From Halichoerus grypus (taxonomy: Eukaryota > Chordata > Mammalia > Carnivora > Phocidae), in assembly GCF_964656455.1 (NCBI RefSeq), contig NC_135721.1, positions 87,524,754 to 87,588,753 of the forward strand: DNA of 64,000 nt. Direction: 5' to 3'. The notes beneath the pieces were generated by a model. It worked only from the letters and a program-made list of their open reading frames with translations, made no database searches and had not been told where the DNA came from. The position numbers were made by a program, and so were the translations under genes. Shown here one piece after another: positions 33,684 through 43,980 of the stretch (positions are counted from its first letter, which is position 1; every line of letters starts with the position of its first letter).

Positions 33684-33711
33684 ACACACACACACATACA
33701 CACACACACAC
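33684..33711 (+). repeat. (AC)n microsatellite within L1
   Basis: 28-bp AC run with one interrupting T, inside the L1 ORF2 remnant. Confidence 0.9.
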
Positions 33712-33998
33712 TGAAATATTACTCAGCCATAAAAAAGAATGAGATCTTGCCATTTGCAACAACATGGATGTAGCTAGAGAGTATAATGCTAAGCAAAATA
33801 AGTCAGTCAGAGAAAGACAAATACCATATGATTTTACTTATATGTGGAATTTAAGAAACAAAACAAATGAAGAAAGAAAAAAAGAAACAAACCAAGAAAC
33901 GGACCCTTAACTACAGAGAACGAACTGATGGTTGCCAGAGGGGGGGGTGGGTGGGGGGATGGGTGAAATAGGTGATAAGGATTAAAGAGTACACTTAT

Positions 33999-34179
33999 TG
34001 GAGCATCTGGGTGGCTCAGTCAGTTAAGCATCTGCCTTTGGCACAGGTCATGATCCCAGGGTCCTGGGATCGAGTCCTGCATTGGGCTCCCTACTCAGGG
34101 TGGAGTCTGCTTCTCCTTCTGCCCCTTCCCCAATTTGTGCTTGTGCTCTCTCAAATAAATAAATAAAATCTTAAAAAAA
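33999..34179 (+). mobile_element. Can-SINE in L1 3' UTR
   Basis: Target duplication aagagtacacttat at 33985-33998 and 34180-34193. Head 'ggagcatctgggtggctcag'. Confidence 0.94.
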
Positions 34180-34312
34180 AAGAGTACACTTATCACAATG
34201 AGCCCTGAGTAATGCGTAGAATAGTTGAATCACTATATTGTACACCTGAAACTAATATAACACTGTATGCTAACTATACTGAATTAAGATAAAAAACTTA
34301 ATTTTAAAAAGA

Positions 34313-36839
34313 CATACCTTTCTTCAAAATTATAATAACAGGTTCCTGCTCATACCCCTCCTCACTTCTCATGCCCACTCCCTACAACCTCTTTCAACTC
34401 TTTTTGCTCTGTCTTCTGCTATTTGCTTTCTTATTCCTAAACCAGATGCTTAAACTAATTCTTGATTTTCAACATAGGATATTATCAGTGAACTTCCAAT
34501 TATGAATGATGGGAGTTTAGTTTTCCTACCCTTCCCTTTCCATCAGTACACTGCCCATTCTCCCACCATAATTAAAACCAACATTCACTGGTTATGTTAT
34601 TTTTGATTAAATTAATACTGTTCACAGCCAAGTCCTATTTATATATGATTACATTTCTCACCTTGTAAATTTTCATCTCCCTTGCATTAAACATTTCCTC
34701 ATTTGAAAATTTTGCTTATTTTTCTGTGTATTCAACACAGATTCGCTCTCACACCCTCTGCCAGAGCCCTCAAGCTCCTTGCAACCTAGCTGTTCTCAAG
34801 CAGATGATCCCTCAGGCACCGAACTCTCCTGCTGCCTGCACTATATAGGATTGTTGTGCTGGGACTCACCTTGACCCTTGTTGAGTGAGCTCCCTTTGAC
34901 TCTCCTGTGCTGAGTCTTGTACTTCCTGGTTCCCATTTCTTCCCCTTTTCCTTGATTTCCTCCCTCTTTTCACATTCTTCAGTATTTCCTGAGAAAGTAT
35001 ATTTGGCAAGTAAAGTTTTTGAAGTATCTGGAAATGTCTTCACTTGATGATCAAATTGTACTTGATTATGTTTGGCTGGGTATGGAATTCCTAGTTTAAA
35101 ACCATTCTCCCTTAGATTTTTGAAGGTTTTATTCCACTGTCTTCTACTTTCCAGTGTTATTGTGGGTTAGTGTGAGATTTCTCTGATTCCAAATCTTTTG
35201 TTTGTGATCTGTTTCTTTTCTTCTCTTTGGAAGGTTTTAGGATCTTCTTTCCTGGGCTCTCTGAAATAGCATGATGTGCTTTGGTAGAGGCCCCCTTTTT
35301 TTGGGCTGTCGCCTTTGAACTGGGTCCTTAAATTTTATCTTTCATTGAAAGTGAGCCCTTGCTAACATCAACAGATGTGCAGAAGTGAAAAAGGGAGGTT
35401 TACAATATATTCTCCTGAGTGACCATCAGAAATCACTCTTACTGGTGGTGGCTGAATATGCCAACAATAACAACAACAACAAACCATTTTTAGGTTAGAT
35501 CCTGGCTCTTCAAAAAGAATAGCATAACTTCTACCTTGAGAATATTCTAATTTACAAAGATCCTTTTAATTTATCAAAATCTTCTTTCTACTTACAAAGC
35601 TTATTATTGAAATAGAATTCACATTCTATATCAACTGTAGATCAGCTATCTTTCAGTACTAATTAGAGTGTTTTCAAAGTTTTGTCCTTTGATTTAATAT
35701 TGTCATGATGTAAAATAAAGGACCATCTATTTCGTGGGTTATTAACATAGGTTCTCTATCTTATAAAGAAATTAAACAAACTGGTTGTAAAGTAGGGAAA
35801 GAGTTTGGAATAGGACACGGCTCATCTGTACATTTCCTAATGTGTAATTTTCCTTGGCACATCTACAGGCTCATAAGCATTGCTATTTGATATGATTTCT
35901 CAAATTATAACTTTTTTTGAAATGTAAAAAGAACTAAGAAAAGAAAACGACAAGACTTACTTTTCCTCCCCAGTTCTCCTGTCTCTTTTGGCCTCATTCT
36001 TTGCCATTGTTTCTCCAGGGAGAAGCGCCTGTTCTGTTTGAGCCCGCACAGTCCCTGGGAAGGGGATTTCTAAAGAGCTGAACACTAACTGTATTTTGTT
36101 GGACTCTTTCCAAACATGTTAATGTTCTTTATATAAGTACCGACATGGGAAAAAAATGCAAGCAGAGGTTAGATGAGCTGCCCTAGACTACAGAAGGATC
36201 TGTGTACCGTCCTTACAAAAGGGAAGACCACAGACCCTCCTCCTGTACAAATCCCTGAAGAGCGTGCTTATATTGACTGTATTCTAACTCAGCCACAGAG
36301 CTGTAGATTCCCATGACTCCTGGAAGACAGATGGCAGCTGTGGTACTGGCAGGAATCTACTTTAAGATACTTTAGCATGGGTTATAAAGTGACATATATG
36401 TGTGTACTAGTTGGTTTTAATCCACACTTTGGAGATAGCATAAGACACTCTAATTCTAAATGTGAATACATACTCTAGGAGTAGTTAGGGAGCATATAAT
36501 CAAATGCCCACACTCCAGCTGTCTCTCTCTCCTATCAGCAAACAGAAAATTTGTTCATCAGTCCACTGGTTGTCATTGGTGAACTTTGTTTTGTTTGAGA
36601 AGGTGAGTTGGCTAAACTGTAGTGAACCCTTCGCCTCTCACCCCCTAAAATGGTATGTGAGGCTTGAATTAAACATTCCTATGTCCAATTTCTGACTCCG
36701 AGGATTCTGGTTGCCTGATATCAACCAGGAAATTACTTCTGGGACATGACTGTGATTTTGTCTTGAGTTAACATTTAATGCCAGGTGTGGTTAGAGATCT
36801 GCGACTTTAGGAGCTTATAGAACAGGGTATAGGACTATA
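34313..36839. other. AT-rich intergenic stretch, no gene
   Basis: At about 35060-35300 'ggctgggtatggaattccta', 'ccactgtcttctactttcca' and 'ggttttaggatcttctttcc' look like a common LINE-derived repeat of unclear family. The remainder appears unique; open frames are under 90 codons. Confidence 0.4.
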
Positions 36840-36857
36840 TTGAGCTCTCTCTCTCTC

Positions 36858-37041
36858 TTTTTTTTTTTTTTTAGAGAGAGAGAGCACATGAGTGGGGGGC
36901 TCAGAGGGAGAGAGAGAATCTTAAGCAGGTTCCACGCCCAGTGTGGAATCTGATGTGGGGCTCTATCTCACAACCCTGAGATCATGACCTGAGCTGAAAT
37001 CAAGAGTTGGACGCTTAACTGACGGAACCATCCAGGAGCCG
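36858..37041 (-). mobile_element. Can-SINE
   Basis: Poly-T and GA-rich start, then 'gaaatcaagagttggacgct' and the head 'gaaccatccaggagccg'. The flanks ttgagctctc (36839-36848) and ttgggctctc (from 37041) look like a decayed target duplication. Confidence 0.88.
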
Positions 37042-37067
37042 TTGGGCTCTCTTTCTAATAAATGTTT

Positions 37068-37260
37068 ATTTTAAAAAAGATTTTATTTATTTATTTGTCA
37101 GAGAGAGAGAGCGTGCGCACAAGCAGGGGAGAGGCAGGGAGAGGGAGAGGCAGACTCCCCGCAGAGCAGAGAGCCCAATGCAGGACTCCATCCCAGGACC
37201 CTGGGATCATGACCTGAGCCAAAGGCAGACACTTACCCGACTGAGCCACCCAGGCGTCCT
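37068..37260 (-). mobile_element. Can-SINE
   Basis: Target duplication taataaatgttt at 37056-37067 and 37261-37272. Complete. Confidence 0.94.
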
Positions 37261-37699
37261 TAATAAATGTTTTTTTCCCCTAACAAATGTTTAATACATG
37301 TTTGAATGTGCCCCAAAATTTGGTGACTTGCGTCCATTTTAACAAATTACCTTTTTTAAAATGGGGGTGGGGGGAGACCTAACATTCTCCCTTATCTCAA
37401 ACCAGTGACATTTACCAAAAAGAACCTACGAGTTATGTATAACCACATTGACTAAGGTCTGTTTTCAGTAGTGGTTCAATATGGATAAGTCATCATTTGT
37501 GACTTACTATCCCCCTTTCCTGGGTTCAGAAGTGAAATATTGGTCCAGTGGCCTCTGCTCTTATATGAACACCTGTGCTTAAGAGAATGTTGGGGCAGGT
37601 CCTTCAGTTTTCATGATCTGAAAGCAACTTTGGAACTGCAGGCAGAGAAAAGAGATGTTACAGGTATGCCCAGGGAAAGGGTTGGGGGTGATATAATAG

Positions 37700-37930
37700 T
37701 TGCCATTTGGAAGACATACGTGGGGAAAATCCTGTACTAGGTGTGTGGACTAGCCTACCTCATTCAAACCTTATAACATCTCAGTGAGATACACATATCC
37801 TGATGGAGAAACTGAAACTCTAAGAGGTTAGGACATGTGCCCATGGCCACATGATGGGAAGGAGGGAAAGCAGAATTTTAAATCCAGGTCTGCCTCCTCG
37901 AAGCCCATGTAATTTGGGTGATGGCTCTAA
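37700..37930 (-). mobile_element. MIR element, reverse
   Basis: Antisense MIR: 'ctgatggagaaactgaaact', 'aagaggttaggacatgtgcc', 'catggccacatgatgggaag' and 'aatccaggtctgcctcct'. Confidence 0.72.
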
Positions 37931-38009
37931 TCTTCACTGAAAGTAATGTTAAGGAAAAAAGGTGATGTTACTCTGCTTCTGTGAACGACACTGATCAAAT
38001 CAGGTGCGT

Positions 38010-38235
38010 ATTAATGGAAAAAGTGTTGGTTTGGGATTCAGAAAAGCGTAGCGACAAATCCTCGTTCTGCCACCTATCAGATATGTGATATTGGCAAGTT
38101 ACAAAATGTTTTTTGTGGGCCTGGATTTTCTCATCTGTAAAATGGGATTAATTTTACTTTCCTTTTAAAGTTTATTGTGAGAAATAAGTGAGATACCTTT
38201 TGGAAATACAGCAAGCACACTGCTTAGACCATAAG
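38010..38235 (+). mobile_element. MIR element
   Basis: 'aatcctcgttctgccaccta', 'ttttctcatctgtaaaatgg' and 'gtttattgtgagaaataagt' follow the MIR consensus. It lies about 80 bp from a MIR in the opposite orientation. Confidence 0.75.
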
Positions 38236-39195
38236 AATCCTTTTGCAGTGTTCCTCCTCCTTTGGGGGAATGTCCCCTTGGTAAGATCTGAAGTCAGATC
38301 TAGGATTTATTCCTCTTTGCATCCCAGGAATTTCACATAGTGCTAGCCAGTTGAACTGACTCCATGGATGTTTTTTGACTTAACAAATCTCTTACAACTT
38401 GTTCTTAGACTGGTTTTGAGCCAGGTTTTGAGCCCATTGGAAGTAAGGCACTGTGACAGGGATGTGTGAATACAGAGAGGACACTTCCCTGCACATTACA
38501 TTAAAATGGACTGTCATTAATAGACCAAGAATCTATGCCCTAGGTCACAGGTTTGCCCTCACAGAAGTCATGTTATTAAGGAAACACGAAGGCATGACTA
38601 GAAGTTACAAAGCTGGAAATGTGAGCCAAAAGTCAAGCCAACTAGCAGACTTTGTAAGTAGGGCTAAAAAGGAAATCAATAATTTCAAAAACACATATTG
38701 CTTCAGGATTAAAGAAATTAAGTCAATGCAAAACCGAAAATTATTACATTTAGAAACTGGCACTAATGGACACTTACAGAAAACACAGAATGTGACAATT
38801 CTATTAGGAATTAAAGAGCATTAATTGTGAACAGAAACCAAATGGGTTCTGTGGGGATTTCTTTCTGGTTTCAGATATAAGTCTGAGAATATTCAGTTTT
38901 TCTTTCCTGTTTTCCTCTCCTTTTCATTATTCCTTCACTGTATGTGTGAAAAAAAGCTCAAGAGGCAAGAAATAATGTCAGGAAGGGACTGATACAGACA
39001 AGCTGCGCTGGTGTGGAAGAGACATAAAGTCAGGCCTGCAATACAGACCCAGGCATGGATCACTACCACTAAAAGGTGGAGCACTGCTGACAAGGAGAGA
39101 CTCATATGATCAGTTTCCCACTTTTCCTAAAGAAAAGACTTTTAGTGTTTCTTTTTAAACCCATGGCCACATTGGCCAATCACCTGAGAGCTAAG
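38236..39195. other. Intergenic stretch with an orphan open frame
   Basis: A 123-codon frame at 38453-38824 (+) encodes a lysine-rich sequence without a motif I recognise. There is no good splice context, and it is AT-rich. Treated as chance. Confidence 0.35.
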
Positions 39196-39384
39196 TCCCT
39201 AACCCTAACCATAAACCCAGCCCACACCCTAACCTAACCCTAACCTTCACCCTGACTTAACCCTAACCCTCACCCTAACCTAACCCTAACCCTCACCCTA
39301 ATCTAACCCTTACCTAACCCTGACCCTAACCCTAACCTAACCTGAACTCTAACCCTAGCCCTCATTTTAACCTAACCCCAACCC
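39196..39384 (-). repeat. Interstitial telomere-like array
   Basis: About 190 bp made almost wholly of CCCTAA and variants (CCTAA, CCCTCA, CCCTGA, CCCAA) on the + strand, so TTAGGG-type repeats read on the - strand. Part of it has a 23-bp higher-order unit containing 'taaccctaaccctcaccct', seen twice near 39259-39305. The array is degenerate, not a fresh telomere addition. The G-rich strand could form quadruplexes. Confidence 0.92.
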
Positions 39385-40099
39385 ACAGGCAAATAGTGTC
39401 ACTCAAGTTTTGAGTAGGTGAATGAAGGTGTACTTTCATCTCTGAATGGTTACCATCCCAAGGCAGGGCACGCATCTCTGCCTGTGTCCTTATGCTCTCT
39501 CTCAACTGCCAGTCAGAGTGAGGAGAAGGTGGCCACTGAGATTTGGGTGCTCTCAAAGGAGAGACATGTCCTGTAGACCAGGCCTATTTCTCCAGACATG
39601 TTTTGCCAAGGGTTTTGGACAAGTAGCATCTTTTATTGGGGGGGGGGGGTGGCAAGAGGTATATTTAGTGGGAGTATTTGTATTCTCTGTAGGGGAGCAA
39701 AAGTATCTTTAAAGGTTAACTTCTCTTTCCATTCCCCATCTTTCTACTACAATGAAGTAATTTCAGCATCCTGCCGGTCACGTTTCCCTTCTTCTTACTG
39801 CTGAAGTATAATTTTCAAAACACTAAAAGCATGACTCTCATTGTAGACATAAAATGAACGTGGACTAACAATTTTATTCAACACTGTAATTAATGAGGGA
39901 AATAGTTAAGATGTTAAGACTAGCTCAAAGGAGAATGTGAAGAACAGATAAATAGGAACAGATACAGATACTAGTCAGGAATATTGAAGTGAATTTGCTA
40001 ATAGATACAAAATGGATTAATATCTGATGGGGGGGGGGCATCACTATGGACCAAAGTTTACTTGCATTGCTTTGGACAAGAATCATTTCCATTACTATC
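39385..40099. other. Intergenic stretch with G-runs
   Basis: Holds G12 at 39638-39649 and G10 at 40029-40038, plus one copy of an unassigned repeat at 39789-39916. No gene recognised. Confidence 0.4.
39789..39916 (+). repeat. Unassigned repeat, copy 2 of 2
   Basis: Partner of 31654-31778: 'gtaattaatgagggaaatag' then 'ttaagatgtt', with matching upstream order. Diverged, same orientation. Confidence 0.5.
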
Positions 40100-41105
40100 C
40101 ATTTTCTACAAGTTTCCTTTCAAAGTGTATAATTCTGTGGTTTTCAGTATACTCACAATGTTGTGCAAGCATCACTGTGTTTTCCAAAACATTTTTATCA
40201 CTCCAAAGGAAACCCCATATCCATTAAGCAGTTACTCTTCATTTCTCCCACTCCCCCCAGCCCATGACAACCACTAGCCTGTTTTCCATCTCTATAGATT
40301 TGCTTATTCTGGACATTTCATATAAATGGAATCACAGAATATATAGCTCTTTGTGTCTAGCTTCTTTCATTTAGCATAGTGGCTTTCAAGATTCAATGGT
40401 GCTGTACTGTAGCTTGCACCAGTACTTCATTCCTTTTTATGGCTGAATTAATATTCCATTGTATGGTTATAACACATTTTGTTTACCCATTCATCAGATG
40501 ATGGACATTTGGGGTGTTCCCACTTTTTAACTATTATGAATAATGCTGCTCTGAACATTCATGTAAAGTTTTTTGTGTGAATGTGGGTTTTCAATTCTCT
40601 TGGGTGCATACCTAGGAACAGAATTGCTGGGTCATATAGGAACTTTAACTTTTTGAGAACTGTTTTCCAAAGCAACTACACCATTTAAATTCTCACCAGC
40701 AATGTCTGACGGTTCTGATTTCACCAACACTTGTTATTGTCTGTTTTTTGTCTTTTAATTGCAGCCATTCTTGTGAATGCAATGTGGTATCTCATTATAG
40801 TTTTTTTTTTTTAAGATTTTATCTATTTATTTTGAGAGAGAGAGAGAGAGCGAGAGCGAGCATGAGTGGGGGAGGGGAGTAGAGGGAGAGGGAGAAGCAG
40901 GCTCTCCAGGCAGGGAGCTCGATGGTGGGCTTGATCCCAGGACCCTGGGACCAAGACTTGAGCTGAAGGCAGATGCTCAACCGACTGAGCCACCTAGGTG
41001 CCCCTCATTATAGTTTTGATGTGCACTTCCCTGATGGCTAACAATGTTGAGTATTTTTTCATGTGCTTATTGGCCATTTGCATATCTTCTTGGGAGAAAT
41101 ATCTG
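40100..41105 (-). mobile_element. Old L1 3' region, reverse
   Basis: Antisense L1M 3' end and ORF2: 'tttcatataaatggaatcac', 'tatggctgaattaatattcc', 'gaataatgctgctctgaaca' and 'gatgtgcacttccctgatgg'. Split by a SINE at 40805-41003. Confidence 0.8.
40805..41003 (-). mobile_element. Can-SINE nested in L1
   Basis: Target duplication ctcattatagtttt at 40791-40804 and 41004-41017. Complete. Confidence 0.95.
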
Positions 41106-43139
41106 GCTATTTTCTTTTGATTAATCCTCCAGCTCACTAATGTTCTAACTTTGTGTAGTCTAGTTTTATACCCATCTATGGAAGCCTTAATTTCAAGTAT
41201 TGTGTTTTTTCAATTCTAAGCTTTCCATTTGATCTTTTAAAAATATATATTTTTTAGTTCTTTGCTGAAATTTTCTCTTTATCTCAATTCTTTATTTTGA
41301 AAATTTTTTTAAAGATTTATTTATTTATTTGACAGAGAGAGAGAGAGAGTGTGCATAAGCAGGGGGAGTGGCAGGCAGAGGGAGAGGGAGAAGCAGGCTC
41401 CCTGCTGAGCAGAGAGCCTGACGTGGGGCTCAATCCCAGAACCCTGGGATCATGACCTGAGCCGAAGGCAGATGCTTAACTGACTGAGCCACCCAGGTGC
41501 CCCTTTATTTCAATTCTTATTTTTTTAAATATGTAATTCTACTCTGCATCTGGCAACTCCAATATCTGGCTACTTTGTGAATTTGTTACTAATAGATTTT
41601 ATTCTTTTTCTCTTGATTTTTAGTTATGTGTTCTTGTTTCCTATTATGCCTGGTAATGTATTGATGCTGAATATGGTGTACAGAAGATCATAGAAAAAAA
41701 ATTGAGGCTCTGGATGGTGTTATCTACTGGCAGTATATACTTTGCTACTGTTGGGAGCATATACTTTTGCTTACTTATACTTTATGGTTGGGGGAGATCT
41801 TACTTTAATTAGGCATTGAGAAGCTTGTGGACTGGGCCAGGTCTAGTCTTTGTGAAGTCGTCTTCCCCCGGGTCTTTTCTACTCTGGGGATGTAACACTT
41901 TAGGGATCCTAACTCCAATTTTTGTCTCTTTGGGCCTGTAGACTTCCAGAAGATGTGCTTGGCTTCTTAGTCTCCTAGCTGCAACTTGGGAATCAGCACA
42001 TACTTTGAAGGGAAGAACTTGATTATATGTCAGTTTCACCTCCCCCAAATACATGTCTGTGCTGCCATAGTAGTTCTTTTATGACTTGAAACAGATTTGT
42101 TTTTATACTTTGTCCAGCTTCTGTGATTGTTTTCAGTAGAAGGGTGGTCTTTAACTGCCATTACTAGAAGAAGAAATTCCCTACATCTATTAATGTCTTG
42201 ATGAAAATGCATGGTGTGGTTGGGAGGTGGTGGCTGAGTAGGTTGCATATAATATACCCACTCAAACATTCCTATCTCCTGAATCTTCAGACTCTTTTCT
42301 TAGTCTATAATATACCAGGGAAATTTTGGCATCTCAACATCATTGACTATAGGCCATTGTTAAATCCAGGCTTTAATAAACGAAGGAATCAAACCTTAGA
42401 GCCACCCACAGGTGCTGAATATAACACATTACATCAGGGGTCCTGAGTGAGTGCATATTTATTCACAAATTTTGCTGAGTCCAACCTTATATTTCATCCT
42501 CCTCGGTTTAACACTTTAGATTCCATGCCCATATATGACTGTCAGCTTTCTCTCAATACATATTGGCAGAATATTCTAACTCCCTTGCTGTATAAATCTA
42601 TTTCCACCCCTGCCCCCGCAGACCTTGCAATCATCTTTCTGGGCTATGCTGGGAGTTTACTCTTGTTATGGGCCTGGAGCCAATGAGGTGCCATGTGGGC
42701 GGGTTTTGAGGAGAATAGGCATTTACATGGGAGGCAAATGCCTCAGGTGAAGTCTTGAAAGCTCTTCATGTTAGTGAATGCTAATTTTCTCATACAGGGA
42801 AATGCTGCTTCTGTTGGCAAGGGAGGCTTGGGATTTGGGAACTCAGCTTTTTAAATTATTATTAATAATATATTAGCTTTGTTTGTTCAGTAACTCTAGA
42901 ATCTGCAATGATGTCTATTTCTTTGCATTTATGAAGCTCTATTTTGAATCTTCCCTCTCTATTGATCAATTTTTGTAAAGACTGTATTAATTTTTCAATA
43001 TCTTTTAGATTTATCTGCTTTCTCTGTTACACATTTGTCTTAATAACTTTTGATAATTTGGGGGGATAATTTTATCAATTTCTATTCTAATTCTGTTATT
43101 CCTTGTCTCCTATTTTTTTCAAGTTTCTGTATCCAACTT
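41106..43139. other. AT-rich intergenic stretch, LINE-like in part
   Basis: 41106-41820 has 'ttccatttgatcttttaaaa' and 'actccaatatctggctact', which suggest old antisense LINE sequence. 42880-43139 may be similar. 42447-42686 has a 79-codon frame with no known family. No gene called. Confidence 0.4.
41300..41503 (-). mobile_element. Can-SINE
   Basis: Flanked by imperfect copies of 'tttatctcaattctt' (about 41278-41292) and 'tttatttcaattctt' (about 41504-41518). Complete. Confidence 0.9.
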
Positions 43140-43203
43140 TCTTTTTTTAAAAACTGAGATATAATTGACATATACCATTGTGTAAATTGAAGGGGTACAA
43201 ATA

Positions 43204-43846
43204 TGGTAGTCCCCCTTTATCTGCAGGGGCTACGTTCCAAGCGCCCCAGTGGGTGCCTGAAACCATGGACAGTTCTGAATCCTATATACAGAATGGTTTT
43301 TCCTATACATGTATGTACCTATTATAAAGTTTAATTTATAGATTAGGCACAGTAAGAGGTTAACTACAATAATAATGAAATAGAACAATTACAACAATAT
43401 ACTGCAATGAAAGTTATGCAAATAATGTGGTCTCTCTCAAAATATCTTTTTTGTACCGTACTCACCCTTCTTCGTCTTGTGATGATGTGAAATGATAAAA
43501 TGCCCATGTGATGAGGGGCACCTGGGGGGCTCAGTCAGTTAAGCATCCGACTTCAGCTCGGGTCATGGTCTCAGGGTCCTGGGAGCAAGCCCCACGTTGG
43601 GCTGCTTGCTTCTCCCTCTCCCTCTGTTCCTCCTCCCGCTCATGCACTCTCTCACTCTCTCAAATACATAAAATCTTTTAAAAAAAAATGCTCATGTGAT
43701 GAGATGAAGTGAGGTGAATGACATTGGCATTGTGTATAACGTCAGGCTACTGTTGACCTTCTGTCGATAGATCAGAGGAAGATCATCTGTTTCCAGACAG
43801 CGGTTGACAGCAGGTCACTGAAACCGAGGGTAAGGGAGGACTACTG
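43204..43846 (+). mobile_element. Non-autonomous Tigger-like DNA transposon
   Basis: The left end 'tggtagtccccctttatctg' and the right end 'taagggaggactactg' are inverted repeats. TA lies directly outside each end (43202-43203 and 43847-43848), as expected for Tc1/mariner-class insertion. A SINE at 43516-43688 interrupts it. Confidence 0.75.
43516..43688 (+). mobile_element. Can-SINE in the Tigger-like element
   Basis: Flanks tgcccatgtgatgag (43501-43515) and tgctcatgtgatgag (43689-43703) differ at one base. It is the innermost layer of L1 > Tigger > SINE. Confidence 0.94.
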
Positions 43847-43980
43847 TATTGATTTGATACATTTATATTACAATATGATTGCCATTGTAGCATTAGCTAA
43901 CACCTCCATTGTGCCACATAATTACCACTTTGTCTGCATCCACCCAAATATTCCCATCACAAGTCTAGGGTCCTACTTCC

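Larger units (their letters stand above)
32889..34312 (+). mobile_element. L1 3' half, inactive
   Basis: Sense ORF2 C-terminal sequence with two open pieces, 32915-33298 and 33320-33667. The first includes [11 protein letters not shown]. The second covers the cysteine-motif region, where the frame shifts and the H-x4-C part is lost. The 3' UTR follows: 'gtggaatttaagaaacaaaa', G-runs and 'ttgtacacctgaaactaata'. A SINE at 33999-34179 interrupts it. Confidence 0.87.
43140..43980 (-). mobile_element. Old L1 3' end split by a Tigger-like element
   Basis: 'gagatataattgacatatac' and 'gtaaattgaaggggtacaa' on the left continue after 43846 with 'gatttgatacatttatatta' and 'ttagctaacacctccattgt', all antisense L1M 3' sequence. 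Confidence 0.7.

Noticed and set aside
38453..38824. 123-codon + strand open frame near the telomere-like array
   Set aside because: AT-rich, Lys-rich, no motif, no splice or promoter context; chance length is plausible.
39196..39384. CRISPR-like or satellite array
   Set aside because: Units are 5-6 bp telomere variants without spacers; this is eukaryotic telomere-like DNA.
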